A DNA stretch of 64,000 bases from Mercenaria mercenaria (GCF_021730395.1 NC_069367.1:10786501-10850500), one strand, 5' to 3'. Numbered from the stretch's first letter, positions 34,215 to 45,550 are shown. Translations and numbers: made by a program. The notes: generated from the sequence alone by a model not told the origin.

Positions 34215-34776
34215 TAGTTATTACGAATTCACGATTTCACAATTTCTTGATTTCACGATTTCCACCTAACGAATTCAAGAGTTCCACTTCACGAATTCAC
34301 GATTTCACGATTTCCGATTTGAGAATGGAGGGGCATTTTCAGATGGGGGAGGCAGGGTGCAGAACATGATCAGATGTTAGAAAGAAGCAGAATTATAGTC
34401 AATGTGTCTAAAAACTAGAGCTACCTTGATATTGTTTGTAATTTTAGAAGTTGTTAGGTTATGAATATTATTAATAAAAGTGAGGTAAAAATTATCCTAG
34501 CAACTTTAAACATTTTCACATCCACCTTTTTTTGTTTTGTTATTAAACTCTCCAGCATGGCACGCTGGTGCAGTGGGAATTCCTAGGACTAGTAATATGA
34601 CGCGGGTTCTAATGACGCCCGTGTACTTATCCTTATTTATATGAAGATAATTTCAGCAGACAGCCATGTTTGGGAGTAGTTTATATTTCTTCCAAATAAA
34701 CACCATAAAAATGTCAACTTAGATGGTATAAAGTTGTTTTGTACAGGAAGCAGACTTCTTCCATGTAAATTAATCA

Positions 34777-34885
34777 GTCATCCGCGCAGTCTGGTCAGGG
34801 TCCATGCTGTTCGCCAACAGTATCTCTAATTGCAATAATCTTTGAAAGCCAACAGCATGGATCCTGACTAGACTGCGCGGATGAC
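34777..34885. repeat. Perfect-arm hairpin repeat (MITE-like)
   Basis: Left arm GTCATCCGCGCAGTCTGGTC, right arm GACTAGACTGCGCGGATGAC. The pairing continues through GGGTCCATGCTGTT and AACAGCATGGATCC, with a loop of about 40 bp. Fragments of the family occur at 11.4, 17.7 and 27.8 kb. No ORF. Confidence 0.75.
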
Positions 34886-35627
34886 AGAAACTGTGAAATC
34901 GTGAATTCGTGAAGTTGAAATCGTGAAATTATGATGTTGTGAAGTTTAATCGTGAAATCGTGAATTCGCGAAGTTTAAATAGTAAAATCGTAAAAAAAAT
35001 CAAGAAATAGTGAAGTCGTAAAGTTTAATCGTGAATTCGTGAAGTAAAAATCAGGCAGCAGAAATCGAGTATTCGTGAATTCATTAAATGGAAATCGTGA
35101 AATCATGAAACAGAAAGCATGAAATAATGAAGTTGAAATGTCACAACGGGTCGGGCTTCCGTATGTTTCAATCAAATTCATATCAGAACACTGCTTACAT
35201 GATACGGAATCTTTTCTGTCTGCATGTGACGTCTTTAGATCAAGAGACATACAAGAAACGTGCAAAAGGCAAGATTGATACAAATGTCACATTAAACAAA
35301 CATCAAAACGTCCCGAAAAGGCTACTAATAGTATGCCGAAATAGGTATTTTGACAGTTGGTAGATTTTATTTTATTTCACAGCTAATGAGCTTAACTATA
35401 TCTGAATGTTTTGGTTGAGTCTCTAGTAACATTGACAAGTACTCTTCTGAAGTAAAGATAGCAGAATTTATCTCATAATATTTATCACATTCTGAGTTTC
35501 ATTCCTTGTTTACGATACTTTACCTTATATGACTTATAAGAAATATCTATTGATGTATACAGTGAAAACGTTAGTACAGAAAGCATACTGACACGTTTTT
35601 TTAAGAATTGTGTCATAGTGTCGACAA

Positions 35628-35892
35628 TTTCCAGGGCCGAGTGGTTAAGGCCACTGACTTCAAATCACCTTCCCCTTACCGATTTGTAAGGCGTTGAATT
35701 CTTCATGTGAGGAAGCCATCTTGCTGGTTTACGGAAGGTCTGTAGTCCTACCAAGATGTCTGTCTTAGAGGAAATAATGTACGAAGGGGCACCTTGGGTC
35801 TTCATCCACCACTAAAGTTGAAAAGTCGCCATATGGTATAAAATGGTGTCGGTGCGAGGTTAATCCCAACAACAACAACAAAAACAACAAAC
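35628..35892 (+). mobile_element. tRNA-derived SINE, same family as at 26.2 kb
   Basis: A box GGGCCGAGTGGTTAAGGCC; the B box is worn. The body has GGCGTTGAATTCTTCATGTG, AGGAAGCCATC, TGGTTTACGGAAGGTC and AGGGGCACCTTGGG, then AGTCGCCATATGG and GTGTCGGTGCGAGGTTAAT. It ends in an AAC repeat tail (CCCAACAACAACAAC). The 3' part also appears alone at 56,150. Confidence 0.8.
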
Positions 35893-36822
35893 ATTACTTG
35901 TAAATACTGTGGTTCTAGTACAGAAAATGTTCTTTCGCTTTACTTTGAAATTATTTTAATTAACACAAGGTATTATTACAAGAGAGGAATTGACGAATTG
36001 TGATGTTTCTGCACATTTGTGGAATGTTTCACATTAAACTAATAAGCTCGTTTGTAAAATGGTTAGGTGTAGGATAGGAAGACTATAAGATTGTTTTGTG
36101 ATAGTCACCGACATCTTTTTAGCGGTACTTGGACTCAGTAATGTTAAATTTTCTTGTCCTTAAAGATCAAATGGGTCCATTTGATGTTTCGATATAACAG
36201 TATAAGAGAATCCGGCTTATGCATCCATTACCTGAAGGGTTTAGGCTTCTTCTAAGCATCGAATATTTCTGCGAACCTAATTTGTTTATCAAAATAAAAA
36301 AATACATGTCCGGTAATTTTTAACTAGAAGTTTAACATAAGTCGTTTAGTATGTTCTCCATTTCATTCATATAAAGGAAATATTAACATGCATGCATTGA
36401 AACCCTTTTGGTGTGTAAGATATTAACATTTCCGTCCAGGTTGAAAATACCTCTGTCAGAGCTATGCTAATCATGCATAGATAAACCAAAAAATATTTGA
36501 AAAATCGTTTCTTTGAAGTTTACCGGGAATTTATCTATGTACTCCCCTTCTAAATTTTTTCCTAATTATAATTATCTATAAACACAGTTACAAAACTCAC
36601 ATTACAAAATAAAATCATTTCATTCCACTTTTGACCGTTAAAATAGACTCTCTAAAAGTATGCAGTTGGTGATTTTTAAAAACAGAATTCATGCGATTAA
36701 TATTAGCTTAAGTCTTAAGAAATGCCGTTTTCCGTTTTGAACTTTTTAAACGATTGGTTCAAATAACTGTTTTGCAATTTTCGCTTCATATGATATTTAA
36801 ATCAATTTTTTTCTGGTAATAA
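35893..36822. other. No gene recognised
   Basis: AT-rich single-copy-looking DNA without ORFs or repeat structure that I can see. Confidence 0.4.
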
Positions 36823-37935
36823 ATGACAGTAATTACTTTCCTCCGTATCTGTTTCAAATTAACGTTAATTGAAGTTTTGCACATATTTAATTGGATAAAC
36901 GTCACGTTCATCAACAAAGAAAAAAAAACAATGCTTTTGTTATGGCGCAACTATTTCAACACTCAGCAATTAAAATGACATAATTCACAATGATATATGT
37001 CTCCGTTTAAATGCATCTTAAAGCATGCATAATTCTCGGCACGTTTGCAGTAAAAGTTTAAAAACTTTCCTCTGATGCATCTGATGGATAAAGTGCGTTT
37101 CATCACGTTGATAAATCTACATTACATTTAAATTTCCTTAGGTCCTGCTGCTTCATTAAAAACAAAAATAAACACCGTCACTGGCAATTTGGCAATAATC
37201 AGAAGAGCGTTTTTATCCTGAAAGGCATATTACGTTATTTATCAATGCCCAATTTTAATAGGTTCTCGATCTGAGGTCACGTTACTGTTTGTATACTAAA
37301 TGTGCTGACAAAGCTTTATTCTGTTTCCCCTTCGGGTTCCTTACCACACCCCCCTCGCCCCCACCCCATTTCGCTCCTTATCATTTCCTTCCCCTCCATC
37401 TATATTTAGCATATTAATAAATTAATATGTACTTGTTGGATGTTTGAAGCAACCCGTCTGAAATATTTTTCAATTACAGCTTCTTTTTGTTGTGGACCTA
37501 CTATGCAAATGCATGGCTCTGGGGCTGTGTTTTTTGGTGCTCTGTGCTTCCGAGAAATCTACTCTTACCTATTATTTCTCGTATATTTCTTCTCTGTTTA
37601 TTATATCATTTTTTTTGTATCAACCGTGCACCTGTTCTAAAACTGTGTGCAATACTATATGGTAGAACCGTGTACGTCTTAGAACTCGTGGTTCTATTTT
37701 ATAATATATGTGCATATTTATTACAGTACAGGCAACACTGTATTCACCACGAGAAAGTAAATATGCAGGAACATGTTTTCATGTGCTCAACAAACTCGCA
37801 TATCTACAAAACGTACAATGGCAACTGGTAAACACAAATAAAAATTGGCTATTGCCACCACATAACAATACAATCGAAAATGTATTACACGTAACAATAT
37901 GTTTGCACAAAGTACATCGTGATTTTAATTAAACA
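36823..37935. repeat. Dispersed repeat, copy 2 (inverted relative to copy 1)
   Basis: 36,823-37,310 and 37,640-37,930 are the reverse complement of the flanks of the first foldback. The middle (about 37,330-37,600), with CCCCCCTCGCCCCCACCCC and GCAACCCGTCTGAAATATT, belongs instead to the GT-rich family seen at 21.2 kb. ORFs here (37,440-37,932) are translated repeat, with the same peptide pieces (YGRTVY.LELV, NICAYLLQYRQH) as in copy 1. Confidence 0.6.
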
Positions 37936-39114
37936 ATCATACAGACAAAATCCTAGAACGCATCACAGTTTAAGTTAAAACCTACCGTATGAATGAATGT
38001 GCTCATTGTCACAAACTGACATACGGGCCTCAATGTATCTGTAGTTTAAATGCAGGTATTGAATCATCTTTTTTGTTTAAATTTTTGAGTTATTGAGATA
38101 AATGTCAGAATTTACAGATAAAATACCTCTGATGTTTTTCTGTATTTCATAACTTAAATTTCCATGTAAGTCTCATTAAATTTAGTTCAGTAATATGGAA
38201 GTTGAGTAACTTCAGTAATTTATGTTTTTTTATCCCCAAAACCATTATAACGGGCCTTAAATTGTCGACTTTTACATACGCGCCAAAATAGCATGAACTC
38301 ACGGCTATGTCGTGCTACCCATGAAAATCCAAATATGTCGCCTATGTCGTGAGTCGCGTGAAAATCAAATATTTGGCGGGACATAACCATATAAATAGAC
38401 TAGACCAGATATCCTTAGCGCACACGCCATTACAATCTTGAGACGAAATTATGTCACTCTTATAATCTTGGTAGGAAAAACAAATTGCTTGATCGAGGTA
38501 AGAAATTAATTTGTTAGATTTTGTGTATTGTTTGGATTACGATTTTAGTTAGTAAATTTTAGTTCATTCTACAGAATTTTGTAATGTATAAATCGTCGCC
38601 ATAGTGGAAAGATGCTCTATCTACCATTTTTTAAACTTGGCGAAAATCGCTTCCAAAGTTTAATCGTGTCTAGTTTCTTTATTTCTGAGCGAAAACGATA
38701 ATAGATATATCAACTTGTTCCTTGCGGTTAGTCCTTTCTGACTATAAAATGCTTTTAATACATTTCGTTTTTACTTTTGTGCAATTTTGCACTTGGGAAT
38801 ATTTAACAAAATATAAAACAAAAAATGTTAAAATTATATTGCTTTATCTCGAGATAGAGCACAGTGAATTTACAAAATCGGACATAGAGCAAAATATAAT
38901 ATTTATTACAAATGCATATTGAAATCAGGACAACAGCTTTCGAATGACCTCTTAAAAAGTAATAAAGGCCGCTATACTCATTTTGAAATTCAAGGAGGAT
39001 TGATTTTGGTTTCAGTATCGTCAATCTGACACAATATTTAAGACCATATTTCAACTTTCAAGATTTTCATTGTGGATGAGGAGTCTAGGTGCATTTTTTT
39101 TTTTTTGGCATGGG
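37936..39114. other. No gene recognised
   Basis: AT-rich. Two short segments with CTATGTCGTG near 38,310-38,350 resemble each other. Nothing else stands out. Confidence 0.4.
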
Positions 39115-39245
39115 TGAAAAGCTGGTATATGCACTGACTTCCTTCATGTCGACTGGATGGCTTCCTCACATGAAATAATTCTACACACCAAGCGAGGTTT
39201 CAAACAGTGGTAAGGGGCAGGTGTTCAGCAAAAAACAAAGACAAA
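39115..39245 (-). mobile_element. tRNA-derived SINE fragment
   Basis: On the minus strand: CACCTGCCCCTTACCACTG, then AACCTCGCTTGG, GTAGAATTATTTCATGTGAGG and AAGCCATCCAG. This is the centre of the SINE seen at 26.2 and 35.6 kb. The head is worn and the 3' part is missing. Confidence 0.6.
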
Positions 39246-39460
39246 TATCAAACAGGGAATGCCACGTACCAGAAGTCATAAAGATTTGGACTGATTTGCC
39301 ATTACTTGCTCATGCTGTCCAAATTGTTCATGGTTAACTGAACAACTTCCACACTACAGTCATAATTGGCTATTTAAACTTGTTATACTGGTCCTACTTA
39401 TTTGCAAATGGGTATTCGTAGTATTTGGTTAAACAACAACAAAAAAAAAGAAAAAAAAAA

Positions 39461-40208
39461 ATATTATGAAAAACTTAAACAAGATCCTAAAGATAATATT
39501 CTTAAGAATATATCTACATGTATTGAAAGTATAGAAGAGACAAATAGTAATGTAACTAAGGAATTTGACATGTTTCCAGAGTCTGTTAGAACTCCGGTAT
39601 TTTACGTGCTGCCGAAAATACATAAGACTCCCGACCGAAATCTACCGCTAAATTATCCCGGGCGACCCATTGTGTCGGCATGCAGCTCGCCTACGGAGAA
39701 CATTTCAAAATATCTTGATTATATACTCAAACCGCACATGATAAACTTACCATCTTATATTAAAGACACAACTGACTTTATTGAAAAGATTAAAAGTTTC
39801 AAATTCAAAAGTAAGGCTACTTATTTAGTGACACTAGATGTTTCTTCTCTATACACAAACATACCGCACAGCGACGGAATAGACGCATGTAAATATTTTT
39901 TGGACGAGCATTGTCATGGAAGATTGAAATGTGACGATGTCGCAAACCTCATTAAACTTGTTCTGCAAAATAATTATTTCAAATTTGATGAAGATTTTTA
40001 TCTCCAAAAAATGGGTACTGCGATGGGCAGCTCAATGGCACCATCATACGCATCGTTATTTATGGGAAAATTTGAACAAGACTTCCTTAGAAATCGAGAT
40101 CTACAACCGACACTTTGGCTGCGTTTCCTGGATGATATTTTTATGATGTGGGATCATTCCTTGGAAGAACTAGAACTTTTCATCAGAGTTAAACAGTTTT
40201 CATCCTGA
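39461..40208 (+). pseudogene. Penelope-like reverse transcriptase domain (partial)
   Basis: Motifs in order: FYVLPKIHKTP, RPIVSACSSPTENISK, TLDVSSLYTNIPH (motif A, first catalytic Asp), GTAMGSSMAPSYA, and RFLDDIFMMW (the YxDD-equivalent with the two catalytic Asp). All catalytic residues are present. The N-terminal part is lost through 5' truncation; the upstream ATG at 39,402 lies in flanking DNA, so it is not the element's own start. The continuation into the linker is in another frame, so the element cannot make the full protein as it stands. Confidence 0.9.
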
Positions 40209-40219
40209 CATAAAGTTTA

Positions 40220-41214
40220 CGCATACTATTTCACAAGATTCGCTCTCGTTTCTAGATGTAAATATATCCAAGGGAGAGAATTTATGTGTTGAAACTAACA
40301 TATATGTGAAAGAAACTAATAACCACCAGTACCTGGACTATACATCATGTCATCCCAAACAATGTAAAAACGGTATTCCGTATAGTCAAGCAAAACGCTA
40401 TAGACGTATAATATCAGATGATGACAAGTTCAAACATTCATTATCACAACTTCGTGAATTCTTCGTTGACAGAGGTTACCCACATGATGTGTTAGACCGT
40501 GCCTTCCAAAATGTAGTCAATATATCTCAGCAAGAAGCTTTACAGACTCAAGTTGGGGACAAAAATAGTGTAATTCCTTTTACTATTGTGTATGATCCAG
40601 CACTTCCACGTATTGGTAACACTATTAATAAATACTGGAGTATTTTGAACCTATCAAAAAGCTTTACAACTAAATCCGTTTATGAGAACTGTAAACCTGT
40701 TGTTGCCTATAGACGTCCGAAAAATTTACAAGACTATTTGATAAGTTCAGAGTTCAATAAGCAAAGAGATAAACTTTATCTCTCACAGAGATGTAATGGT
40801 AGCCGATGTTCGCATTGTACCAATATCGAAACAGGTTCAGAATTTACCAGTCAAATGACTGGTCAAGCATACAGTTTACATCATAACGTAAACTGTAAAA
40901 GTAACTGTGTAATTTATTTGATTACTTGCAAAAAATGTGACAAACAGTATGTGGGACAAACTAAGCAACCTGTATCAAAACGCATGAACAGTCACAGATT
41001 TGATATTAATAGTTTTACTGACCCTACTTTTTCCTCAATGGTTGCATCACATTTCAATTTACGAGATCATTGCTTAAAGGACTTTTCTTTTATGCTTATT
41101 GATGTTGTAAGAAATGACATTGATCGTCTCTGCAAAGAAACAGTGTGGATACATAAACTGAAAACGCTCTATCCAGATGGTTTAAATTCTAAAGTTTTAT
41201 TTGATATTAATTGA
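40220..41214 (+). pseudogene. Penelope-like linker and GIY-YIG endonuclease domain
   Basis: An open frame of more than 300 codons (first Met at 40,306, open earlier) begins with SFLDVNISKGENLCVETNIY and YLDYTSCHPKQCKNGIPYSQ, the thumb/linker of Penelope-like proteins. A Cys-rich linker follows (CNGSRCSHC), then the endonuclease core with CVIYLITCKKCDKQYVGQT and RMNSHR, and a catalytic-type Glu in CKETVWIHKL. It ends at LNSKVLFDIN. It is in a different frame from the reverse transcriptase part. Confidence 0.9.
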
Positions 41215-41504
41215 CCAATCAACTAATTGTATTGATCTACATATATAGATATGTAATGCCGAGTATATCGTTGTTTTTTTCCTATTTCTGTTTTTTATAT
41301 ACATAAGTATAGGAAATTTTGTATAAACACTATCCGACAATTTACTCGGTATGTTTGTTAAATCCGTTTAAAGGAACGTTATTTTTAATTTATTTAACAT
41401 TGTAAATAATGTAGATCTAAACTTTGTATACATTTTACCGCCTTTTTACGCGACGTTGTTTAACGACGTCACGTCCGTTGTTTTTATTGTTATTCTTCCC
41501 TGAG

Positions 41505-41545
41505 GAAGGCTTAACGCCAAAACGTTGGAAGTTAATAATTATCTA
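41505..41545 (+). ncRNA. Hammerhead-like remnant in the Penelope-like 3' region
   Basis: CTGAGGA (a fit to CTGANGA) is followed by GGC-TTAAC-GCC and AAAACGTTGG. The position in the element and the order of parts fit the hammerhead ribozymes known in Penelope-like elements. However, the GAAA block reads AAAA and the base of stem II is an A-A mismatch, so cleavage activity is doubtful. Confidence 0.4.
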
Positions 41546-41799
41546 TGAACAAACGCTACACGTGTTGTTGTTGATTTTTCTTATTTGTTAAACAACAACA
41601 AAATATTTTGAAGATTAATTACTCAGTAACCGCATTAATTATTTTCAACAATTAATAACAGAACTAAAATCTTTTTAGTCCTAACTATTCTATTTCCCAA
41701 ATGCAACTAGCTTTTCATTACGCTGAAGAAGTTTTTCAATGTTTTGTTAACAGTTAGCATAAACACAACCAATGTTATATTCATGTCTCTCTTTAGCTA

Positions 41800-42690
41800 C
41801 GTTGATAGGTGGATTGTCCGGCGTCCATCTTCCGTCTTCCTGCGTCAAGATTGCAAAATGTACTTAAAATTCTTCTCCTTTGGAACTACTGGTTACATTT
41901 ATACCAACTTCTCATAAACCGCTTGATGAATCTTCATCAAAATGGTCTGTAACATCATTATAACGTCATTTCCTTTATTCAAATGGGGACGAATGGTCCC
42001 TTTGAGGGGTCACCAGAGCTAAAGTAAGAAATGCATTTAAATGATTTCTTCTCATGAACTACTCGATGGACCTAATTCAAACTTAATTTGATAAGAATCT
42101 TCACCAACATTTTCTGTTGGGGGCAATTGGTTCCTTTCAGGGACTGTTTGAGTTCAAAGTAGAAATAACTTTAAACAATTTCATCTCATAAACCATTTGA
42201 TGAATATTCACCAAACTTGGTCTAGAGATCAGTATAAGGTCCTTTCTCAAATTTGTTTGATTTAGGGCACCTTGCACCTCTTACGGGCAATTAGAGCTAA
42301 AAATAGAAATACATTCCAATGTCATAAACCGCTTGACGGATCTTCATCAGACTTGGCCAGTGGCATTTTTAGAGTGTTACCTCTCAGTTTTATTCAAGCG
42401 GATGCTGTTTGCTCATTCTAGTGCTAAAATTGAAATACCTTCATCATTCTCGTTCCGTAGCATCATTATAAGGTCATCTCCAATTTCTTTTTTAATTGTG
42501 GGGTGGGGTGGGGTGGGGTGGGGGAGCCCTTGGCCCTGTTATGGGCCACCAGACTACAAAAGCCTTTAAATGACTACGTCTAATGAACCGATTGATGGCA
42601 TTCATGAAACTTTATTAGGTCCTTTAACAAATTTATTCAGTTGGAGATACATGGTCCCTTTTAGGGGCTACAAGAGTTGAAACAGCGATA
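41800..42690. repeat. Tandem repeat, about 136 bp unit, about six copies
   Basis: Recurring CTCATAAACCGCTTGATGAA, then TCTTCATCAAA.TTGGTC, ATAAGGTC.TTTC, GGTCCCTTT.AGGG and AGAGCTAAAA.TAGAAAT. Anchors are near 41,911, 42,051, 42,185, 42,321 and 42,579. The units are well diverged. The ORF at 42,333-42,569 is this repeat translated. Confidence 0.75.
42499..42525 (+). repeat. (GGGGT)n tract, quadruplex-prone
   Basis: Five runs of four or more G separated by single T (GTGGGGTGGGGTGGGG...). This meets the usual G-quadruplex pattern on the plus strand. It arose inside one unit of the 136-bp tandem array. Confidence 0.85.
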
Positions 42691-42734
42691 CCTTTTACTA
42701 AATTAATCCAAATAACTCTGGTTTAAGCTTTCCA

Positions 42735-42937
42735 GTGGTGGTTTTGCCACTGGCCGTTCTAAGGCGGTGCCCAACTTTGTTCCTTTGTTTGTGCGTTTTG
42801 TCCTCATGTGTTGGCTTTGTGTGTGTGCGCGCGCGCGCGCGCGAGTGTGTGTGTGTGTGTGTGCCCTCATATTCCGGCCGTTGTAGACACATTTGTATGA
42901 TTTTGACCTTCGTTGTGGACACATTTTTCGTAGTGGA

Positions 42938-42968
<31 letters not shown>

Positions 42969-43090
42969 TTATGTGTGGGTGTGTTTGTGGTGTGCACGTC
43001 TGCGTGCTGTGGGTTTCGTTTTGGGGAGGCTGCGTTTTTGGTACGTGGCATTCCCTGTTTGATACTTATCTTTGTTTTTCATGTAACCTT
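42735..43090 (+). repeat. GT-rich dispersed repeat with GC/GT microsatellites
   Basis: GTTCTAAGGCGGTGCCCAAC is followed by a GT-rich body, (GC)n plus (GT)n at 42,820-42,860, a second (TG)n at 42,941-42,970, and GTTTTGGGGAGGCTGCGTTTT. It resembles 20,900-21,000. The long ORFs on both strands (up to 139 codons) are low-complexity translations, not genes. Confidence 0.6.
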
Positions 43091-43941
43091 AATACTGAGT
43101 GTCATAACAAGTGTTCATAGCATTAATTCTGCAACTAAACATTTGCTGTCATAGCACACATGTTTCACATTCGATACAGTTACATCATGTGCTAATTTAA
43201 TAGCTTTGTGGCATTAATTTTGATTCACATCGACCATATAGATCTATAAAAATATCTATTTTCTGTCACAAACACAATCGTTTTCATATTTCCCACAGTT
43301 TCTTTACGTACGTACTTTCGTCTAGTGACATGAATTTCAGCCGAAATACACATCACTATAGGTCTGTTTAAAACTCTTGCATACTTTGTTTGCCTATATA
43401 CCTTGACAAAGCTGTGTGTTTGTATAAGTAATAAAATGACAAAATAATCTGTGCAAGCTATGAAAAGCAATCTCACCTTTCCATTTCGTGTAGAAAGGCA
43501 TTCTAAGTATATTTCAAACATGCTACCAACTATACCTATCGGCCATATTTTGTTGTGAACACATGTACGTAACTGTGCATTCTTTTAGTTAAAATGGAGT
43601 TAGAGCATTTCTGGATTAAATTAGCTGGAGAACACTCCTTAATAGATTGTAATGATGATCACATGATGTAAGGTTATGTGTATGGTTGGTCAGAATAATT
43701 TAAAACATTACAGTGCTTTAAGTCCTGGATATAGAGTACTTTAATTGTCACTGTTACATTCAAGCAGAGGACATGAAGCAAAGTATTACGCAGGATCTTC
43801 TTCTATGACGTCACAAGTTACGTTTTCTTGCTCCAGAACGATAGGTGTCTACGAGACAAAAAAAATTAAAATGATGTAAAAATCTCATTTTTCAAAAAAT
43901 GGAGATAGAACACTATAAGAATCAGGCGACGAAATGTATGT
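43091..43941. other. No gene recognised
   Basis: Contains a 98-codon minus-strand ORF (43,225-43,521) without recognised features; otherwise unremarkable. Confidence 0.4.
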
Positions 43942-44202
43942 GTTGACGCCGTTTATCAATAGTATTTCACTCAGGTAACGGCAGGCAGTTCACCTAACCA
44001 TTGTTCCTGGATTCTGTACCTGTACAAACCTGTTCTCCGCAAGTAACTGCCAACTTCCCCAATGAATTATCTGAGGTGGAGGACGAATGATTTCAGACAC
44101 AATGTCTTTTATCAAATTGTCATTCGCCCCGCCCGGGAATCAAACTTGCGACCCCGCGATCCGTAGACCAACGCTCTCTCTATTGGGCTCAGCGGGCGGG
44201 CT
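43942..44202 (-). mobile_element. tRNA-derived SINE, near full length, second family
   Basis: On the minus strand the head reads CCGCTGAGCCCAATAGAGAG, then AGCGTTGGTCTACGG (A-box side), with a B box of AGTTTGATTCCCGGGCG. The body has GACATTGTGTCTGAAATCATT, CGTCCTCCACCTC, GGGAAGTTGGCAGTTACTTG, CGGAGAACAGG and TGTACAGGTACAGAATCCAGG. The tail ends near AACGGCGTCAAC. It is distinct from the family at 26.2 kb. The tRNA part is too altered to be a working tRNA. Confidence 0.75.
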
Positions 44203-45455
44203 TGCTATGGTGCTTGCCATATGTTATATAGTTTAGCTTTTTCCAACAGACGAAATTTTACCTGGTGATGTCACGACCCGGAAGTCCTATACCCGATATT
44301 TACTTTATGTTACTCGCCTTGATGTGATTTCCCAGAGCAGAGATATTATGTCCCATTGTTGTGCCTTAACCGCCAAGACGCTGATTTTTTGTAATCAACC
44401 GAGACAGCTCAGTGATACAAGCACCTACAAACACCGGACATGGGGAGCCTAAAAAGAGTCAACATCTTCGCGATTTAGTGGGACATTATTTTACCAAAGA
44501 TTAGTTCTTAGAGCTACTTTAAGTTTTAAGTAAAAGGAAACACCTGTTATTCGTCAAGATGAAAATGAACTGTAATTGATAGAAATAAACATCTTTTAGA
44601 AATGGGATTTTGAGCTCAGTTTTTTTCCTATCTTATACATTGTATCTATTTTTGTCTCATTCATAGTAAATAATCTTTTTTTTTTGTAAATAAACATGAA
44701 AATATTGTAGTGAGTGTTAAATTGTTCGTGTAGTTTCTGTCCACGGTTTGACTATCCTGTCGCACTCGAATTGAATATTTAAATAAACTTACATAATTTT
44801 ACACATGTAACAGATCGACAACGAGTACAAAACGTATCATTTTGAACTTATTGAACTTGTGGAAACGTACTTAAGATATCATTCATGTTTCTAAGAGGAC
44901 GCAGGCGATTATCCTATGGATAAAACTCTAAAGTGGTTTCCTTTTCCTGGTAGAGGTTAATTATTGCCCTTGACAGGCAGTCTTTTTTCTGTTAAAATGT
45001 TCAATTTTAATATTTAGAAAATGGAATTTAAAGTGCAAACTTTCATGAAATTGACACAATATGTATACAAATGTATGTTAAAACCTAGTCTATTTAATTG
45101 ATAAAAAACAATTTTGATATTCAATTTTCACTTTTCAGCAGTATAACGGTTTTGCAATATTTCAAAACCCTTAAGAAAGCATGACAATATTTGCAAGAGA
45201 AACACTGCAATTTGATGTATTTATACACAGTTGGTAAAAGCAATAAGTTTTATTTTTTGATACTAAGTCAACTGTTGCAGTATTTCAAAATGGACCAAAC
45301 AATCATGTTTTTATTTCATGCTTCACTTCAAAAACATGACAAATGGAATAAATGCGGAGAAAATAACGTTTCGCACTTTGTATATATCTGTAAATATAGC
45401 GCAGAGTATGGCCATTTCTCATTTGAAAGTTGTTTTAGTTAGTTTTGCACGTTTT
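44203..45455. other. No gene recognised
   Basis: AT-rich; an 83-codon plus-strand ORF at 45,191-45,442 has no recognisable feature. Confidence 0.4.
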
Positions 45456-45550
45456 GGTAAACCGGAAGTGATGGCGTAGCGCCATTTAACCGGAAAATGT
45501 AAAGCCTGGGCTCGGCATACGGAAACAAAAATCATTTTATGAATTAAAGG
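45456..45550. repeat. Short dispersed repeat, second copy of the 8.5-kb sequence
   Basis: ACCGGAAGTGATGGCGTAGC, AAAGCCTGGGCTCGG and CATACGGAAACAAAAATC match 8,512-8,590 in the same orientation. Between 45,955 and 46,000 lies a separate scrap (CTCGGAGTGACTCGTCGAAT) of the inverted-repeat family described at 46,552. Confidence 0.5.

Larger units (their letters stand above)
29925..35130. repeat. Second foldback minisatellite, split by a transposon
   Basis: Left-arm units of CACGAATTCACGATTTC/CACTT type lie at 29,925-30,011 and resume at 34,217-34,330 on the other side of the inserted 4.2-kb element. The opposite-orientation arm (GAAATCGTGAATTCGTGAAG units) is at 34,886-35,130. About 550 bp of other sequence, ending in a perfect small hairpin, separates the arms. 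The design (short tandem units forming two inverted arms) is the same as at 264-1,118, with a different unit. Confidence 0.7.
39445..41586 (+). mobile_element. Penelope-like element, 5'-truncated, with target duplication
   Basis: A 17-bp direct repeat, GTTAAACAACAACAAAA, lies at 39,428-39,444 and 41,587-41,603, exactly at the borders, and marks the insertion. Inside are a reverse transcriptase part and a GIY-YIG endonuclease part, the pair that defines Penelope-like elements. They copy RNA by target-primed reverse transcription and are neither LTR nor capsid-bearing. The 5' end is cut: the DKGGGIVI region is absent and coding begins at YYEKLKQDP. About 370 bp of 3' non-coding DNA with a hammerhead-like remnant (41,508-41,535) follows. 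The perfect duplication and largely open frames suggest a fairly young insertion. Confidence 0.9.

Noticed and set aside
39402-39460. ATG at 39,402 as the Penelope-like start codon
   Set aside because: It lies outside the target-site duplication in flanking DNA; the element is 5'-truncated, so this Met is chance.
42698-43154. Long overlapping ORFs on both strands (up to 139 codons)
   Set aside because: They are translations of GT/GC microsatellites and a dispersed repeat; composition is low-complexity on both strands.
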